A DNA stretch of 64,000 bases from a bacterium (GTDB lineage Bacteria > Eisenbacteria > RBG-16-71-46 > CAIMUX01): the NCBI GenBank assembly GCA_030431975.1, contig JAUIHP010000003.1, positions 248,001 through 312,000 on the forward strand. The letters run 5' to 3'. Of this stretch, positions 25,637-34,312 are shown piece after piece. The notes under the pieces were generated by a model. It worked only from the letters and a program-made list of their open reading frames with translations, had not been told where the DNA came from and did no database searches. Both the position numbers and the translations under genes were made by a program. Numbering within the stretch: position 1 is the stretch's first letter; each line of letters begins with the position of its first letter.

Positions 25637-26623
25637 CTACCAACGAATGATGGCCGAAGCCCAGGTGAAACCCGATCCGAAAGCGGACGGACAGATAAGG
25701 TCTCCGCGCTTCAGACGGCCTGCTTCAACGGCTTCGCTGATGCAGAGAGGAAGCGAGGCCGCGGTGGTGTTGCCGTACCGGGAGAGGTTGTTGAACGTCT
25801 TCTCGGCCGGGATCGACAAGTGCTTGCAGAGCGCTTCGACGATTCGAAGGTTCGCCTGATGGAAAAAGAACATGTCGATGTCATCGAAACTGAGGTCGTT
25901 GGCTTTCAACGCTTCCTGAATGACCTCACCAAAACGTCGGGTGGCGTGCTTGAAGACGGTTTGTCCTTCCATCTTGGGGAAGTGACGGCCTTCCTGAATG
26001 TCCTCGGGCGTGATGATCGGCTTGTTCGCGGAACCGGGTTTCTCCATCCACAACATGTCGTAGTGCTTGCCCTGTGAATGCAAGTGGAAGGACTGCACTC
26101 CTGGTTCGTCACTCGGGCCGAGGACGACGGCGCCGGCTCCGTCGCCGAAGATGACGGCCAAATCCCGGCCCCGCGTCGTGTAGTCGAGGCCCTTGCTCTG
26201 GACTTCCGCGCCGACCAGAAGAACGTGATCGTAGGCGCCGGTACGGATGAACTGGTCGGCGACCGCAAGCCCGTAGACGAAGCCGGAACACTGTTGACGA
26301 ATGTCGAGGGCCGGGATCGTGTCCACTCCCAGTTTGTCCTGCAGAAGCGGACCGCACCCCGGGAAGTAGTAGTCGGGGCTCAGCGTTGCGAAAACGATGA
26401 GGTCGATGTCCTTCGGTTCGAGTCCCGCGTTTTCGATCGCACGGAGGGAGGCCTGATAGCCGAGGTCGGATGTCGATTCCTTGGTCACGACCCGGCGCTC
26501 TTCGATGCCGGTGCGCTGACGGATCCACTCATCGCTCGTGTCCATCATGCTCTCGAGATCCGCGTTGGTCATGACTTGTTCCGGCACGTAGTGACCAATG
26601 CCGACGATTCGAGAGTGGCGCAT
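25637..26623 (-). CDS. fabH: 3-oxoacyl-ACP synthase III
   Basis: A 328-residue enzyme of full FabH length. The catalytic triad is visible: Cys112 (DIRQQCSGFVYG), His255 (FFFHQANLRI) and Asn285 (NNLSRYGNTTAAS). GFTWASAIIRW at the C-terminus is the glycine-rich end. FabH condenses acetyl-CoA (or another acyl-CoA) with malonyl-ACP to start fatty-acid synthesis in the cytoplasm. It is not next to other fab genes, so it may be a secondary copy or start a special fatty acid. It follows the OmpA lipoprotein gene after a hairpin terminator. Confidence 0.93.
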   Translation of the reverse strand: MRHSRIVGIGHYVPEQVMTNADLESMMDTSDEWIRQRTGIEERRVVTKESTSDLGYQASLRAIENAGLEPKDIDLIVFATLSPDYYFPGCGPLLQDKLGVDTIPALDIRQQCSGFVYGLAVADQFIRTGAYDHVLLVGAEVQSKGLDYTTRGRDLAVIFGDGAGAVVLGPSDEPGVQSFHLHSQGKHYDMLWMEKPGSANKPIITPEDIQEGRHFPKMEGQTVFKHATRRFGEVIQEALKANDLSFDDIDMFFFHQANLRIVEALCKHLSIPAEKTFNNLSRYGNTTAASLPLCISEAVEAGRLKRGDLICPSAFGSGFTWASAIIRW

Positions 26624-26665
26624 GAAAGAGCAGTTCCTTTGGAAGGGTTCCCTTGGATAGTTGAA

Positions 26666-26693
26666 GGGGCCCGGCGGGAATCGCCGTGGCCCC
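26666..26693 (-). terminator. Hairpin downstream of the OmpA lipoprotein gene
   Basis: On the minus strand GGGGCCACGGCG and CGCCGGGCCCC pair around ATTCC with one bulge. It lies between the ompA-like stop (26837) and the fabH start (26623) and is followed by TTCAAC. Termination is inferred. Confidence 0.6.
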
Positions 26694-26836
26694 TAACTCG
26701 ATTCCACGTTTCTGTTCGGCTGAAACCGCATTCGGTTTGCGCCGTGGATCGCCGAGATTCGACTCAGCGTCCGAGGCCTCAGGTCAACGAGGCCTCGGCT
26801 GCACACAATCGGACGACGACGGAAGTTGCGTTGGCA

Positions 26837-27502
26837 TCAACCGTCGGAGGCGGCGGCCGCTTCGGCGCGCAACTCTTCGTTGGCGACGATGGCGACTTCG
26901 ACTCGCCGATTCTGAGCTTTTCCGGAAGCGGACGCATTGTCGGCGACCGGCTGGGTCTCTCCGTAGCCGATGGTCATGAGCCGGGCCGGGGCGACGCCTC
27001 GTTCGACCAGATAGGCTTTGACCGAGTCCGCGCGTCGCTCGGACAGGCTCTGGTTGTAATCGTCAGCGCCGTCCGCATCGGTGTGACCGGCGATGAGGAG
27101 CTCGGTCTTGTCGTAGTCACCGAGAATCCGGGCGACGTCTTTGAGGTTCGCCTTGGCTTGGGCCTTGAGGTCGGTCTTGTTGACATCGAAGAGGATGCCG
27201 GAATCAAACGTGATCTGGATTCCCTCTCCGACGCGTTCGACGTCTGCGCCCTCGATCGCGGCCAGCTCTTCGGCCTGATCGTCCATGTAGTCGCCGATGA
27301 TGATGCCCGCAGCGCCTCCGACGGCTGCGCCCGCGATGACGCCGGCGGTCGTGTTTCCGGCCTGCTTACCGAGGATACCGCCCAGGACGGCCCCCGCCGT
27401 GGCACCGATGGCGCCTCCCTTTTGTTTGCCGCTCATCGATGCGCATCCCGCGAGCGAGACGACCAGCATCAGAACGACGCCGTAGCACGCAATTCTCTTC
27501 AT
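26837..27502 (-). CDS. OmpA-family lipoprotein with glycine zipper
   Basis: A 221-residue protein. Signal peptide with lipobox L-A-G-C (Cys18), so the mature N-terminus is lipidated. Then a glycine zipper (GGAIGATAGAVLGGILGKQAGNTTAGVIAGAAVGGAAGIIIGDY, in overlapping GxxxG repeats), a linker, and an OmpA C-terminal peptidoglycan-binding domain with the motif HTDADGADDYNQSLSERRADSV. The family anchors the outer membrane to peptidoglycan. I start at MKRIACYG (27502), with GGGAGAG 11 bases upstream, rather than at 27556. The tail RAEAAAASDG is low in complexity. Confidence 0.92.
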   Translation of the reverse strand: MKRIACYGVVLMLVVSLAGCASMSGKQKGGAIGATAGAVLGGILGKQAGNTTAGVIAGAAVGGAAGIIIGDYMDDQAEELAAIEGADVERVGEGIQITFDSGILFDVNKTDLKAQAKANLKDVARILGDYDKTELLIAGHTDADGADDYNQSLSERRADSVKAYLVERGVAPARLMTIGYGETQPVADNASASGKAQNRRVEVAIVANEELRAEAAAASDG

Positions 27503-27691
27503 GCGTTGGAGCTCTCCCTTTCTTTCCCAGTGGGTCAAAACTGCCCCTTGATCCAAGCTGACATTCTATACCCCGATCCGGCGCCCGCGCTGCCCGATTT
27601 GGCGTCTGCGAGCCGAAATATAAAGTACCGATGAAGTTGCGCCGATCCCAAACACGGCCCCTGCCGACGAGGGGGCCGGGGGAGGCCTTTC

Positions 27692-28585
27692 ATGCGGCTC
27701 ATCGCTTGTAGCAAGTGCCACAGTCAGTTCGACGGTTCCACGGCCCAGGGAAAGAGCTTCCAGTGCCACTGCGGAGCCACCGTGGAGAACGTGGAGCATG
27801 CTCCCATCGACGCGGTCATCCACCGCTGCGGCGCCTGCGGCGCCGGGGTCAGTCTGGACGCGGTTCACTGCGAGTATTGCCAGGGACCGATCATCCGCGA
27901 CCGGCGTCAAATGGGGCTCATCTGCCCAGAGTGCTACGCCCGTAACCCCGTCGCGTCCAAGTTCTGCACGAGCTGCGGTGTCCACTTCCGCCCGCAGACC
28001 CTTCCCGGCGAAGCCCCGGAGCGAATCTGTCCGGCGGACGGGGAGACCACGATGGTGGGCCGAAAGATCGGCGGCGTCATTGTGCACGAGTGCCCCAACT
28101 GCGCGGGTCTCTGGGTGCCGGGTGACGAGTTCGACCGATTGGTCAAGCGGGCCATCGACGCTCAAAAGCAGAGCGCCTCGATCGGTCTGGGATCGACCGG
28201 AGGTCCGGAACGGCGGTGGACGGGGGGCAATCGTGTCGCCTACCGCAAATGTCCGGACTGTGCAGGGGTCATGAACCGGAAGAACTTCGGGGGACGCTCC
28301 GGAATCATCGTCGACTGGTGCGGCCAACACGGCACCTGGCTCGATGCCGACGAGCTGGAGCAGATCGCGGCCTACATCATGGAAGGCGGACTCGACCAAC
28401 CCGGATCGGACCCGGCCGCCCTGAGGGGCTTTGCCGGAGGCACGCCGGAGCAGTTCGGCGCCATGGTCGAGGGCGAAAAACTTCTCGCCCAGGAACGCGC
28501 CAAGCGCAGCAAACACAAGAAAGACGAGTTTGGATCGGTGGGAGGCACCCTTGGGGATCTCCTGTCGTCACTTCTCAACTGGTAA
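27692..28585 (+). CDS. Protein with multiple zinc ribbons (zf-TFIIB type)
   Basis: A 297-residue protein with five CxxC-type pairs: CSKC/CHCG, CGACG/CEYC, CPEC/CTSCG, then two zf-TFIIB domains (CPADGE ... CPNCAGLWVPGDEFDRLV, and CPDCAGVMNRKNFGGRSGIIVDWCGQHGTWLDADELEQI). The C-terminal 60 residues are helical and end LLSSLLNW. It lies 35 bases before the SPFH gene and is probably co-transcribed; zf-TFIIB proteins and SPFH proteins occur together in many genomes. A chaperone or assembly role for the membrane partner is only inferred. Confidence 0.85.
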   Translation: MRLIACSKCHSQFDGSTAQGKSFQCHCGATVENVEHAPIDAVIHRCGACGAGVSLDAVHCEYCQGPIIRDRRQMGLICPECYARNPVASKFCTSCGVHFRPQTLPGEAPERICPADGETTMVGRKIGGVIVHECPNCAGLWVPGDEFDRLVKRAIDAQKQSASIGLGSTGGPERRWTGGNRVAYRKCPDCAGVMNRKNFGGRSGIIVDWCGQHGTWLDADELEQIAAYIMEGGLDQPGSDPAALRGFAGGTPEQFGAMVEGEKLLAQERAKRSKHKKDEFGSVGGTLGDLLSSLLNW

Positions 28586-28620
28586 GAAACGGGTAAGAAC
28601 GACACGGAGGATCCAGCAGC

Positions 28621-29892
28621 ATGGGATTCGTGGACAAGTTACGCGCCGAACTCATTGACATCGTCGAATGGGTCGACGACAGCCGCCACACGTTGGTCTG
28701 GCGATTTCCGCGCTACCACAATCAGATCAAGAACGGAGCACAGCTCATCGTCCGCCCGGGACAGATGGCGGTCTTCGTTCATCAGGGCAAGATCGCGGAT
28801 GTCTTCGAGCCGGGCCAGCACACGCTCGAGTCGAAGAACCTTCCGATCCTGAGCACGCTTCAGGGATGGAAGTACGGTTTCGACAGCCCGTTCAAGGCCG
28901 AAGTCTACTTCGTCGCGACCCGACAGGTCACGGACCTGAAATGGGGAACGCCCCATCCGGTGATGCTTCGCGATGCGGACTTCGGGCCGGTTCGGGTTCG
29001 CGCCTTCGGAAACTACACGCTCAAGGCCGATGACCCGAAGATCCTGCTCAGCGAACTGGTCGGGACCGACAGCGAGTTCGATTCCGAAGAGATCACGGTT
29101 CTTCTGCGATCGATCATCAACAACTGCTTTGCCGACGTCATTGCCGAGTCCGGCATTTCCGTTCTCGATCTCGCGTCGAACTATGCGGAGCTCTCCGAGA
29201 AGTTGCGGACTCAGGTGCTGGAGCGGATCGATGATGAGTACGGGCTCGACATCCCCCAGCTCTACATCGTCAACTTCTCCCTGCCCGAGGAAGTGGAGCG
29301 CGCACTCGACGCCCGTTCGAGCATGGGGATTCTTGGTGACCTGGGTCAGTACCAGCAGTACCAGCTGGGAGCGGCCATGCCGGTCGCTGCAGAGAACCCG
29401 GCCGGCGGTGTTGCCGGAGCCGGTGTCGGAATGGGAATGGGATTCGCGGTGGCGCAGCAGTTTGGGGGCCCCGGTGGGCCGTTCGGTCCGGGAGGCGGTC
29501 CGGGAGGGGGAGCCACCGCTCCAACGGCCGGTCCGGCATCCACTGCAGGTCCCGGCGGGCCTTCCGCCGTGGTCGGTGGCGGAGCGGCGACGCCGGGAGC
29601 TTCGGCCAGTCCGGCAGGAGCGGGAACCGGAACCGCATCTTCACCGCAGGTTCCGGGACTCAGCGTCGTTCCGCAGGCGCCGCAGGGCGCACCGGCCGGT
29701 GGATGGCACGTTGCTGCCAACGGACAGTCACAAGGCCCATTCACGTGGACGCAGATGGCAAGCCTGGCCCAGCAGGGTGGGCTCAAGCCGAACAGCCTGG
29801 TCTGGGTGGCCGGAATGGCGGGCTGGGTCGAGGCCGGACAAGTCCCGGCCATGCTCACGCTCTTTCAGCCGCCGCCTCCGCCCGGAGTCTGA
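28621..29892 (+). CDS. SPFH-domain (YdjI-like) protein with C-terminal GYF_2 domain
   Basis: A 423-residue protein. MGFVDKLRAELIDIVEW to about residue 270 is an SPFH/band-7 domain (QIKNGAQLIVRPGQMAVFVHQGKIADVFEPGQHTLESKNLPILSTLQGWKYG), of the virion-core-protein or YdjI type with no membrane segment. A Gly/Ala/Pro-rich linker (about 270-365) leads to a GYF_2 domain (GGWHVAANGQSQGPFTWTQMASLAQQGGLKPNSLVWVAGMAGWVEA), which binds proline-rich peptides. A strong terminator follows. Paired with the zinc-ribbon gene. Role in membrane organisation is a family-level inference. Confidence 0.87.
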   Translation: MGFVDKLRAELIDIVEWVDDSRHTLVWRFPRYHNQIKNGAQLIVRPGQMAVFVHQGKIADVFEPGQHTLESKNLPILSTLQGWKYGFDSPFKAEVYFVATRQVTDLKWGTPHPVMLRDADFGPVRVRAFGNYTLKADDPKILLSELVGTDSEFDSEEITVLLRSIINNCFADVIAESGISVLDLASNYAELSEKLRTQVLERIDDEYGLDIPQLYIVNFSLPEEVERALDARSSMGILGDLGQYQQYQLGAAMPVAAENPAGGVAGAGVGMGMGFAVAQQFGGPGGPFGPGGGPGGGATAPTAGPASTAGPGGPSAVVGGGAATPGASASPAGAGTGTASSPQVPGLSVVPQAPQGAPAGGWHVAANGQSQGPFTWTQMASLAQQGGLKPNSLVWVAGMAGWVEAGQVPAMLTLFQPPPPPGV

Positions 29893-29953
29893 CCTCTCGA
29901 AGTTCCGGTTGGGACGACAGTCACTTTGAGATCAGTGATCGCGTTTGAAGAAA

Positions 29954-29988
29954 ACGGCCCCGGGGATTTCTCTCCGGGGCCGTCTTGC
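29954..29988 (+). terminator. Rho-independent-like terminator after the SPFH gene
   Basis: ACGGCCCCGG (29954-29963) pairs perfectly with CCGGGGCCGT (29974-29983), 10-base loop, then CTTGCT. It lies between the SPFH and the convergent ferredoxin gene. Confidence 0.85.
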
Positions 29989-30042
29989 TATGCCCGTCTT
30001 GCTCAACGAGCCACAATTCTGTGAGCCACTTGGGCCGGGACG

Positions 30043-30348
30043 CTAGAAGCCGAGTTCCTTCTTTCGCTCTTCTGCGCCTTCCATCGCATCTTCCTTCTCG
30101 GTGATCACCGGAAGGTCGGGTGCCTTTTCCGCATTGATCGCGATCCACTTCTGCTGGTCTTCCGGCAGATCGCTCTCTTCGTAGATAGCTTCCACTGGAC
30201 ATTCGGGCTCGCAGGCACCGCAGTCGATGCACTCGTCCGGATCGATGTAGAGCATGTCCTCACCCGCGTGGAAGCAATCCACCGGGCAAACGGTCACGCA
30301 GTCGGTAAAGCGGCAGTTTTGGCAGTTGTCAGTGACAACGAAAGTCAT
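30043..30348 (-). CDS. fdxA: 7Fe/8Fe ferredoxin
   Basis: A 101-residue ferredoxin of the FdxA type. CQNCRFTDCVTVCPVDCF (C9, C12, C17, C21, C25) and CIDCGACEPECP (C40, C43, C46, C50) are the cluster-binding motifs, where the first cluster is typically [3Fe-4S] and the second [4Fe-4S]. It carries electrons in the cytoplasm. An Nfu-type Fe-S carrier gene lies 200 bases upstream on the same strand, which fits a small Fe-S unit. Confidence 0.93.
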   Translation of the reverse strand: MTFVVTDNCQNCRFTDCVTVCPVDCFHAGEDMLYIDPDECIDCGACEPECPVEAIYEESDLPEDQQKWIAINAEKAPDLPVITEKEDAMEGAEERKKELGF

Positions 30349-30555
30349 TTCAGGATTCTCCCGCGATCATTGCGCTCTGGACGCGAATTCAATCAAACTT
30401 CCGCCGCGAGTCCTGAGGACGGTCCAAAGAGCTTCCCCGGTACGGCAACTCGATACGGTAACAAAAGGTCGAGACAGGCCTCAACCGCTGGGTTGAGGAG
30501 ATGGCGATTCGCGTAGCCGTCGGGACGCTACGGCCCCCGGCAGGATGAAGTGAAA

Positions 30556-31158
30556 TCACCCCCCGGTCGATGCGTAGTACGGGTTCCGCCCGGCAGCGTG
30601 GTCCGTGATGTCCAGAATGTCGCCGACCTCGGGAACAAACTCGCGAATCAGCTTCTCGACACCGTTCTTCAGGGTGGCCGTCGACATGGCACACCCCTGA
30701 CAGCCTCCTCCCATTTCGATGAATACGGTGTTGTCTTTGACATCGAGCAAATTTATGACGCCCCCGTGCGATGCGACCATCGGATTGATCTGCGTGTCGA
30801 GCACCTGCTGGACGACGTGGCGAATCTGATCCGCAGGGAGCAGTCCTTCCAGAATCTTCGGGGAGATCGGAGGCTTTCCTGACTGCAGAACCTCTCGAAT
30901 GATTCCGCCGATCTGCTTGCCGAGTACGCGCCAGTCCTCGCCGGTCGACTGCTGGACTTCGATCCGATCGTGCGAAACCAGGACGGCATCGATGTCTTCG
31001 AGTTCGAGAATCGACTCGGCGAGAGGGGATCCGGCGGCTCTTTCCGGCGTGGAGAAGTAGAAAGACTGGTTCTCGAAGACCGGTCGATCGACAACAAAGG
31101 TGCACTTCATCGGATCTACCGGGTGGGGCGTAGCTTGAATTCGAATCGTCTCTTCCAT
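30556..31158 (-). CDS. Nfu-type Fe-S cluster scaffold/carrier protein
   Basis: A 200-residue protein. Residues 1-90 are an Nfu N-terminal domain (IRIQATPHPVDPMKCTFVVDRPVF ... LAESILELEDIDAVLVSHDRIEVQQ), and residues about 110-185 the NifU C-terminal domain with the cluster-binding CxxC (EMGGGCQGCAMSTATLKNGVEKLI). The protein receives a [4Fe-4S] cluster and passes it to targets. Start MEETIRIQ (31158) matches the family; the frame upstream is not conserved. It is on the same strand as the ferredoxin gene. Confidence 0.92.
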   Translation of the reverse strand: MEETIRIQATPHPVDPMKCTFVVDRPVFENQSFYFSTPERAAGSPLAESILELEDIDAVLVSHDRIEVQQSTGEDWRVLGKQIGGIIREVLQSGKPPISPKILEGLLPADQIRHVVQQVLDTQINPMVASHGGVINLLDVKDNTVFIEMGGGCQGCAMSTATLKNGVEKLIREFVPEVGDILDITDHAAGRNPYYASTGG

Positions 31159-31555
31159 TTCGTCGATCTCATCCTCTCTCGAAGTTCTCTTCCGAGTTCT
31201 TCTCTCTGGTCGCAGCCTGCGGGGCAGGTGCGAATGGGCCCTGGGCGCCGAAGCTCGTACCCGGTAAACGAACCCATCATTCTGGTCCATCTTTGAGATG
31301 CCGTCCAGGATTCACGCGTTTCGACTTGGGATCGGAGGCGATTTGGGTGGTTCGGGGGGCAGGGTGGCGGACTATACTAGGGAAACGTTTTCGGGGGAGG
31401 GGAGGGTCCGTCTGTTCGAGGTGGTGCTCCCTTTCTGATTCTTCCCTCCTCCGTTTCCTTTCCCCCGTCGCCTCCTGTGCCGTCACGCCGTCCGACGAAA
31501 CCCGAGCCTGACAATTTGCTGCGATCGAATGTGATAGAGTTCTCATCCTACTTTC
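31159..31555. other. Divergent intergenic region between nfu and the NTT-like transporter gene
   Basis: 397 bases with no credible gene. Purine-rich and G-rich tracts lie at about 31345-31410. A TATACT hexamer at 31373-31378 could be a -10 box for the transporter gene, but no good -35 box is seen. The long minus-strand frame across here and the transporter is a shadow. Confidence 0.5.
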
Positions 31556-34312
31556 ATGTTCGATTCTCTGGTCGACATCCGGCCCGGTGAACGGCGGACA
31601 GCGGTTGGGGCGCTGCTGACCCTCTTCGGGATCGTTTCGGGGCATGTCGTCCTGGAGACGGCGCGGGATGCGCTGTTTCTCTCCAGTCTGCCGGCGAGCC
31701 GCCTCCCCTGGACCTATCTCGGTATCGCACTGATCTCTCTGGTCCTGTTCGCCATCGAACGACGCTCGCAGTCCGAGTCGGTGACTTCGCGCGCCGGATT
31801 GGCGGGGTGGCTCCTCGCTGCCGGAGTCATCACGCTCGGCTTTTGGGTTTTGGTCACTCCCGACCAGGTCCCCATCCTCTACGCCATCTACATCTGGACC
31901 GGAGTCGTCTCGACCTTGGTCATCGTCCGGTTCTGGACCTTGGCCGGCGACTACTTCTCCATCTCGCAGGCCAAGCGCCTCTTCGCATTCATTGGCTTGG
32001 GGAGCATTCTCGGTGCGGTCGCGGGATCGGGCCTGGCTCGAGTCATGGTCGAAAACTCGGATCCGCGTACGTTGGTCCTGGTTGCGGCGACCATCTTCAC
32101 CGCGTCGGCCCTCATCCCGATGTTGCTGATGCCGAAGCCGCCGGAGCGGGATCGCGGCGGCGCGGTCGAGGTGGGGCGGGAGAATCCTTGGACCACGCTG
32201 AAGCGGGTACGACAGGATCCGTACTCCTGGCGGGTCGCGGCCATCATTCTGCTTTCGACGATGACGTTCACCCTCATCGACTTTCTCTTCAAAGCGTTGG
32301 TTGCAGAGAACGTGGCCCCAGAGCGTTTGGGTTCGTATTTCGCCAACGCCTATCTCATCTTCAATCTGTTCTCTCTGCTCGCCCAACTCGTACTCGTTCG
32401 TTACCTGGTCGTGTTGGTTCGGCGCCTCAAGATCGATCAGTTTCTCTGTGTCCTGCCGGGTCTCATCCTTCTGGGAGCGGGCGCCATCATTGCCGGACTG
32501 GGTCTCTCTGCTGCGCTTGGACTCAAGGGGCTGGACGGTGCACTTCGTCATTCGTTGCACCGAACGTCGACCGAGATGCTCTACGTTCCGATGCGGCCGG
32601 CTTCGCGCGGTCTTATCAAGGGAATCATCGATGTCTTCGGCCAGAGGGGCGGACAGGCCCTCGCCTCGATTCTCATCCTCGTTCTGGCCGCGGTTTCCGC
32701 TCCGCTTCCGGTCATCGCCGGCCTCGTCATCCTTATGACGCTGGGATGGGCCTTCGCAGCTCATTCGATGAGGCCTCACTACCTGTCGCTCTTCCGAAGA
32801 AACCTCAGCGAAGACTCCATCGAGAGCCGCATCAATTATCCGGAGCTCGATCTGGCGTCGTTGGAAGCGCTCATCCGATCGTTGAACAGTGCCGACGATG
32901 GGGAGGTCATCGCGGCCATCGACCTGCTTGCCGAGCAGAAGCGCACGGACCTGATTCCGGCGTTGATCCTCTACCATCCTTCGCGCGACGTGGTCATCCG
33001 GTCCCTGACGTTGTTTGCAAACGGTGGCCGTGACGATGCGGTGTCGGTGATCGATCGACTCTTCGACCACGAGTCCCCCGAAGTGCGAGCCGCGGCGTTG
33101 CGCGCACGCAGTTGGATCTATCCGGATGCAGAACGGATCGAGACGCTGACCCATGATCCTTCGCCGATCGTTCGCGCCGCGGCCCTCGTTGGAATGATCA
33201 GCTTCACCGGGTCGGCGGAAGCGCAGAGAATCGTTCTCGAACAGATCGAAAGCGGACGGGAGGATGTGCAGCTGGCGATGGCAGAGGCGATTCGGTTCAG
33301 TCCGAGTCCCTCTCTCGACGAACCCCTCATTGCATTGGCTCGAGCGCAGAGTCTGAGAGTTCGCCGAAAAGCAGCCATCGCCATGCGCGGTGTCCGCAGT
33401 GTGGCCTACGTGCCTGCTCTTCTCGAAATGCTGGCCTTTCGCGACCTGCGTCCCGAGGCTCGCGCCACGCTGGTCGCAATCGGCCCCGATGCCCTCAACG
33501 CTTTGGAGCTTGCGATGGGTCAGCGTTGGCTGGATCCCCGGATACGTCACCATCTTCCGCGTTCGATTCACCGCTTTGGAGTGCAGCAGGCGGTCGACAT
33601 CCTGATTCAGCAGCTTCCGGACGAACTCGATCCAACCGTCGAGCATAAGACACTGCGCGCCCTGGGTCGTCTGGCCGACGATCGTCCGGATCTGGATTTC
33701 GATGCGGAAACTCTCGCGCGGGTCGCCACCGAGAAGCTACGTCACACCTTCCGACTGCTCGACTGGGAAGACCGGATTCGGACCGGAGGGGAACTCGACT
33801 CCAAGCGAAGGACGGAGTCGCAGGAGCTGCTCATGGAGTTGCTCCGTGAGAAGCATAGCCACGAACTGGAACACGTCTTCCGTTTGCTCGGGGTCCTCTA
33901 CCGCGAGGTCGAAGAGGACTTTCGTGAAATGTACCGGGGGGCCTCCGGCGCTGATCCGCGAAAGAGCGCCAGTGCCCGGGAACTTCTCGAGGACATCCTC
34001 GATCCGCCACTTCGCGAACCGTTGCTTCTCGTGGTTGACGACATTCCGCCGCGGATGAAGCTCGAAAGAGTCGAGTCCAGTTTCTACACGAAGACGGGCA
34101 TGGGGTACGAGGAAGTTCTGATGATGCTGCTGTCGCTTCACGAGATCGGACTGCGATGTGTGGTGGCTTACCACGTCGGGGAGCTCGGTTTGACCCACTT
34201 CGTGCCGGTGTTGGAGAGTCTGCCTTCCGATCGGGAGGGCGTCGTCAATCAAACGGTTGAGAACGCGTTGGCCAAGCTCCGATCGCCTTTGATCACCGGG
34301 GGAGTCGAATGA
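31556..34312 (+). CDS. NTT-like (ATP/ADP translocase-related) membrane transporter with C-terminal HEAT-like repeats
   Basis: A 918-residue protein. About 12 membrane segments in residues 15-410 (VGALLTLFGIVSGHVVLETARDALFLSSL, FWTLAGDYFSISQAKRLFAFIGLGSILGAVAGSGLA, and so on) have the look of the nucleotide-transporter/MFS superfamily, including FWTLAGDYFSISQAKRLF. HEAT-like repeats follow (VSVIDRLFDHESPEVRAAALRARSW, IVRAAALVGMISF), then a soluble tail with FYTKTGMGYEEVLMMLLSLHEIG. NTT-like proteins with HEAT repeats are known in free-living bacteria, and the substrate is unknown. The gene overlaps the next by four bases, so the pair is co-translated. Confidence 0.85.
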   Translation: MFDSLVDIRPGERRTAVGALLTLFGIVSGHVVLETARDALFLSSLPASRLPWTYLGIALISLVLFAIERRSQSESVTSRAGLAGWLLAAGVITLGFWVLVTPDQVPILYAIYIWTGVVSTLVIVRFWTLAGDYFSISQAKRLFAFIGLGSILGAVAGSGLARVMVENSDPRTLVLVAATIFTASALIPMLLMPKPPERDRGGAVEVGRENPWTTLKRVRQDPYSWRVAAIILLSTMTFTLIDFLFKALVAENVAPERLGSYFANAYLIFNLFSLLAQLVLVRYLVVLVRRLKIDQFLCVLPGLILLGAGAIIAGLGLSAALGLKGLDGALRHSLHRTSTEMLYVPMRPASRGLIKGIIDVFGQRGGQALASILILVLAAVSAPLPVIAGLVILMTLGWAFAAHSMRPHYLSLFRRNLSEDSIESRINYPELDLASLEALIRSLNSADDGEVIAAIDLLAEQKRTDLIPALILYHPSRDVVIRSLTLFANGGRDDAVSVIDRLFDHESPEVRAAALRARSWIYPDAERIETLTHDPSPIVRAAALVGMISFTGSAEAQRIVLEQIESGREDVQLAMAEAIRFSPSPSLDEPLIALARAQSLRVRRKAAIAMRGVRSVAYVPALLEMLAFRDLRPEARATLVAIGPDALNALELAMGQRWLDPRIRHHLPRSIHRFGVQQAVDILIQQLPDELDPTVEHKTLRALGRLADDRPDLDFDAETLARVATEKLRHTFRLLDWEDRIRTGGELDSKRRTESQELLMELLREKHSHELEHVFRLLGVLYREVEEDFREMYRGASGADPRKSASARELLEDILDPPLREPLLLVVDDIPPRMKLERVESSFYTKTGMGYEEVLMMLLSLHEIGLRCVVAYHVGELGLTHFVPVLESLPSDREGVVNQTVENALAKLRSPLITGGVE

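Noticed and set aside
31277-33646. A 789-residue open frame on the minus strand
   Set aside because: It lies fully opposite the transporter gene, is rich in Arg, Asp and Gln with no hydrophobic core or domain, and has the codon pattern of a GC-rich shadow.
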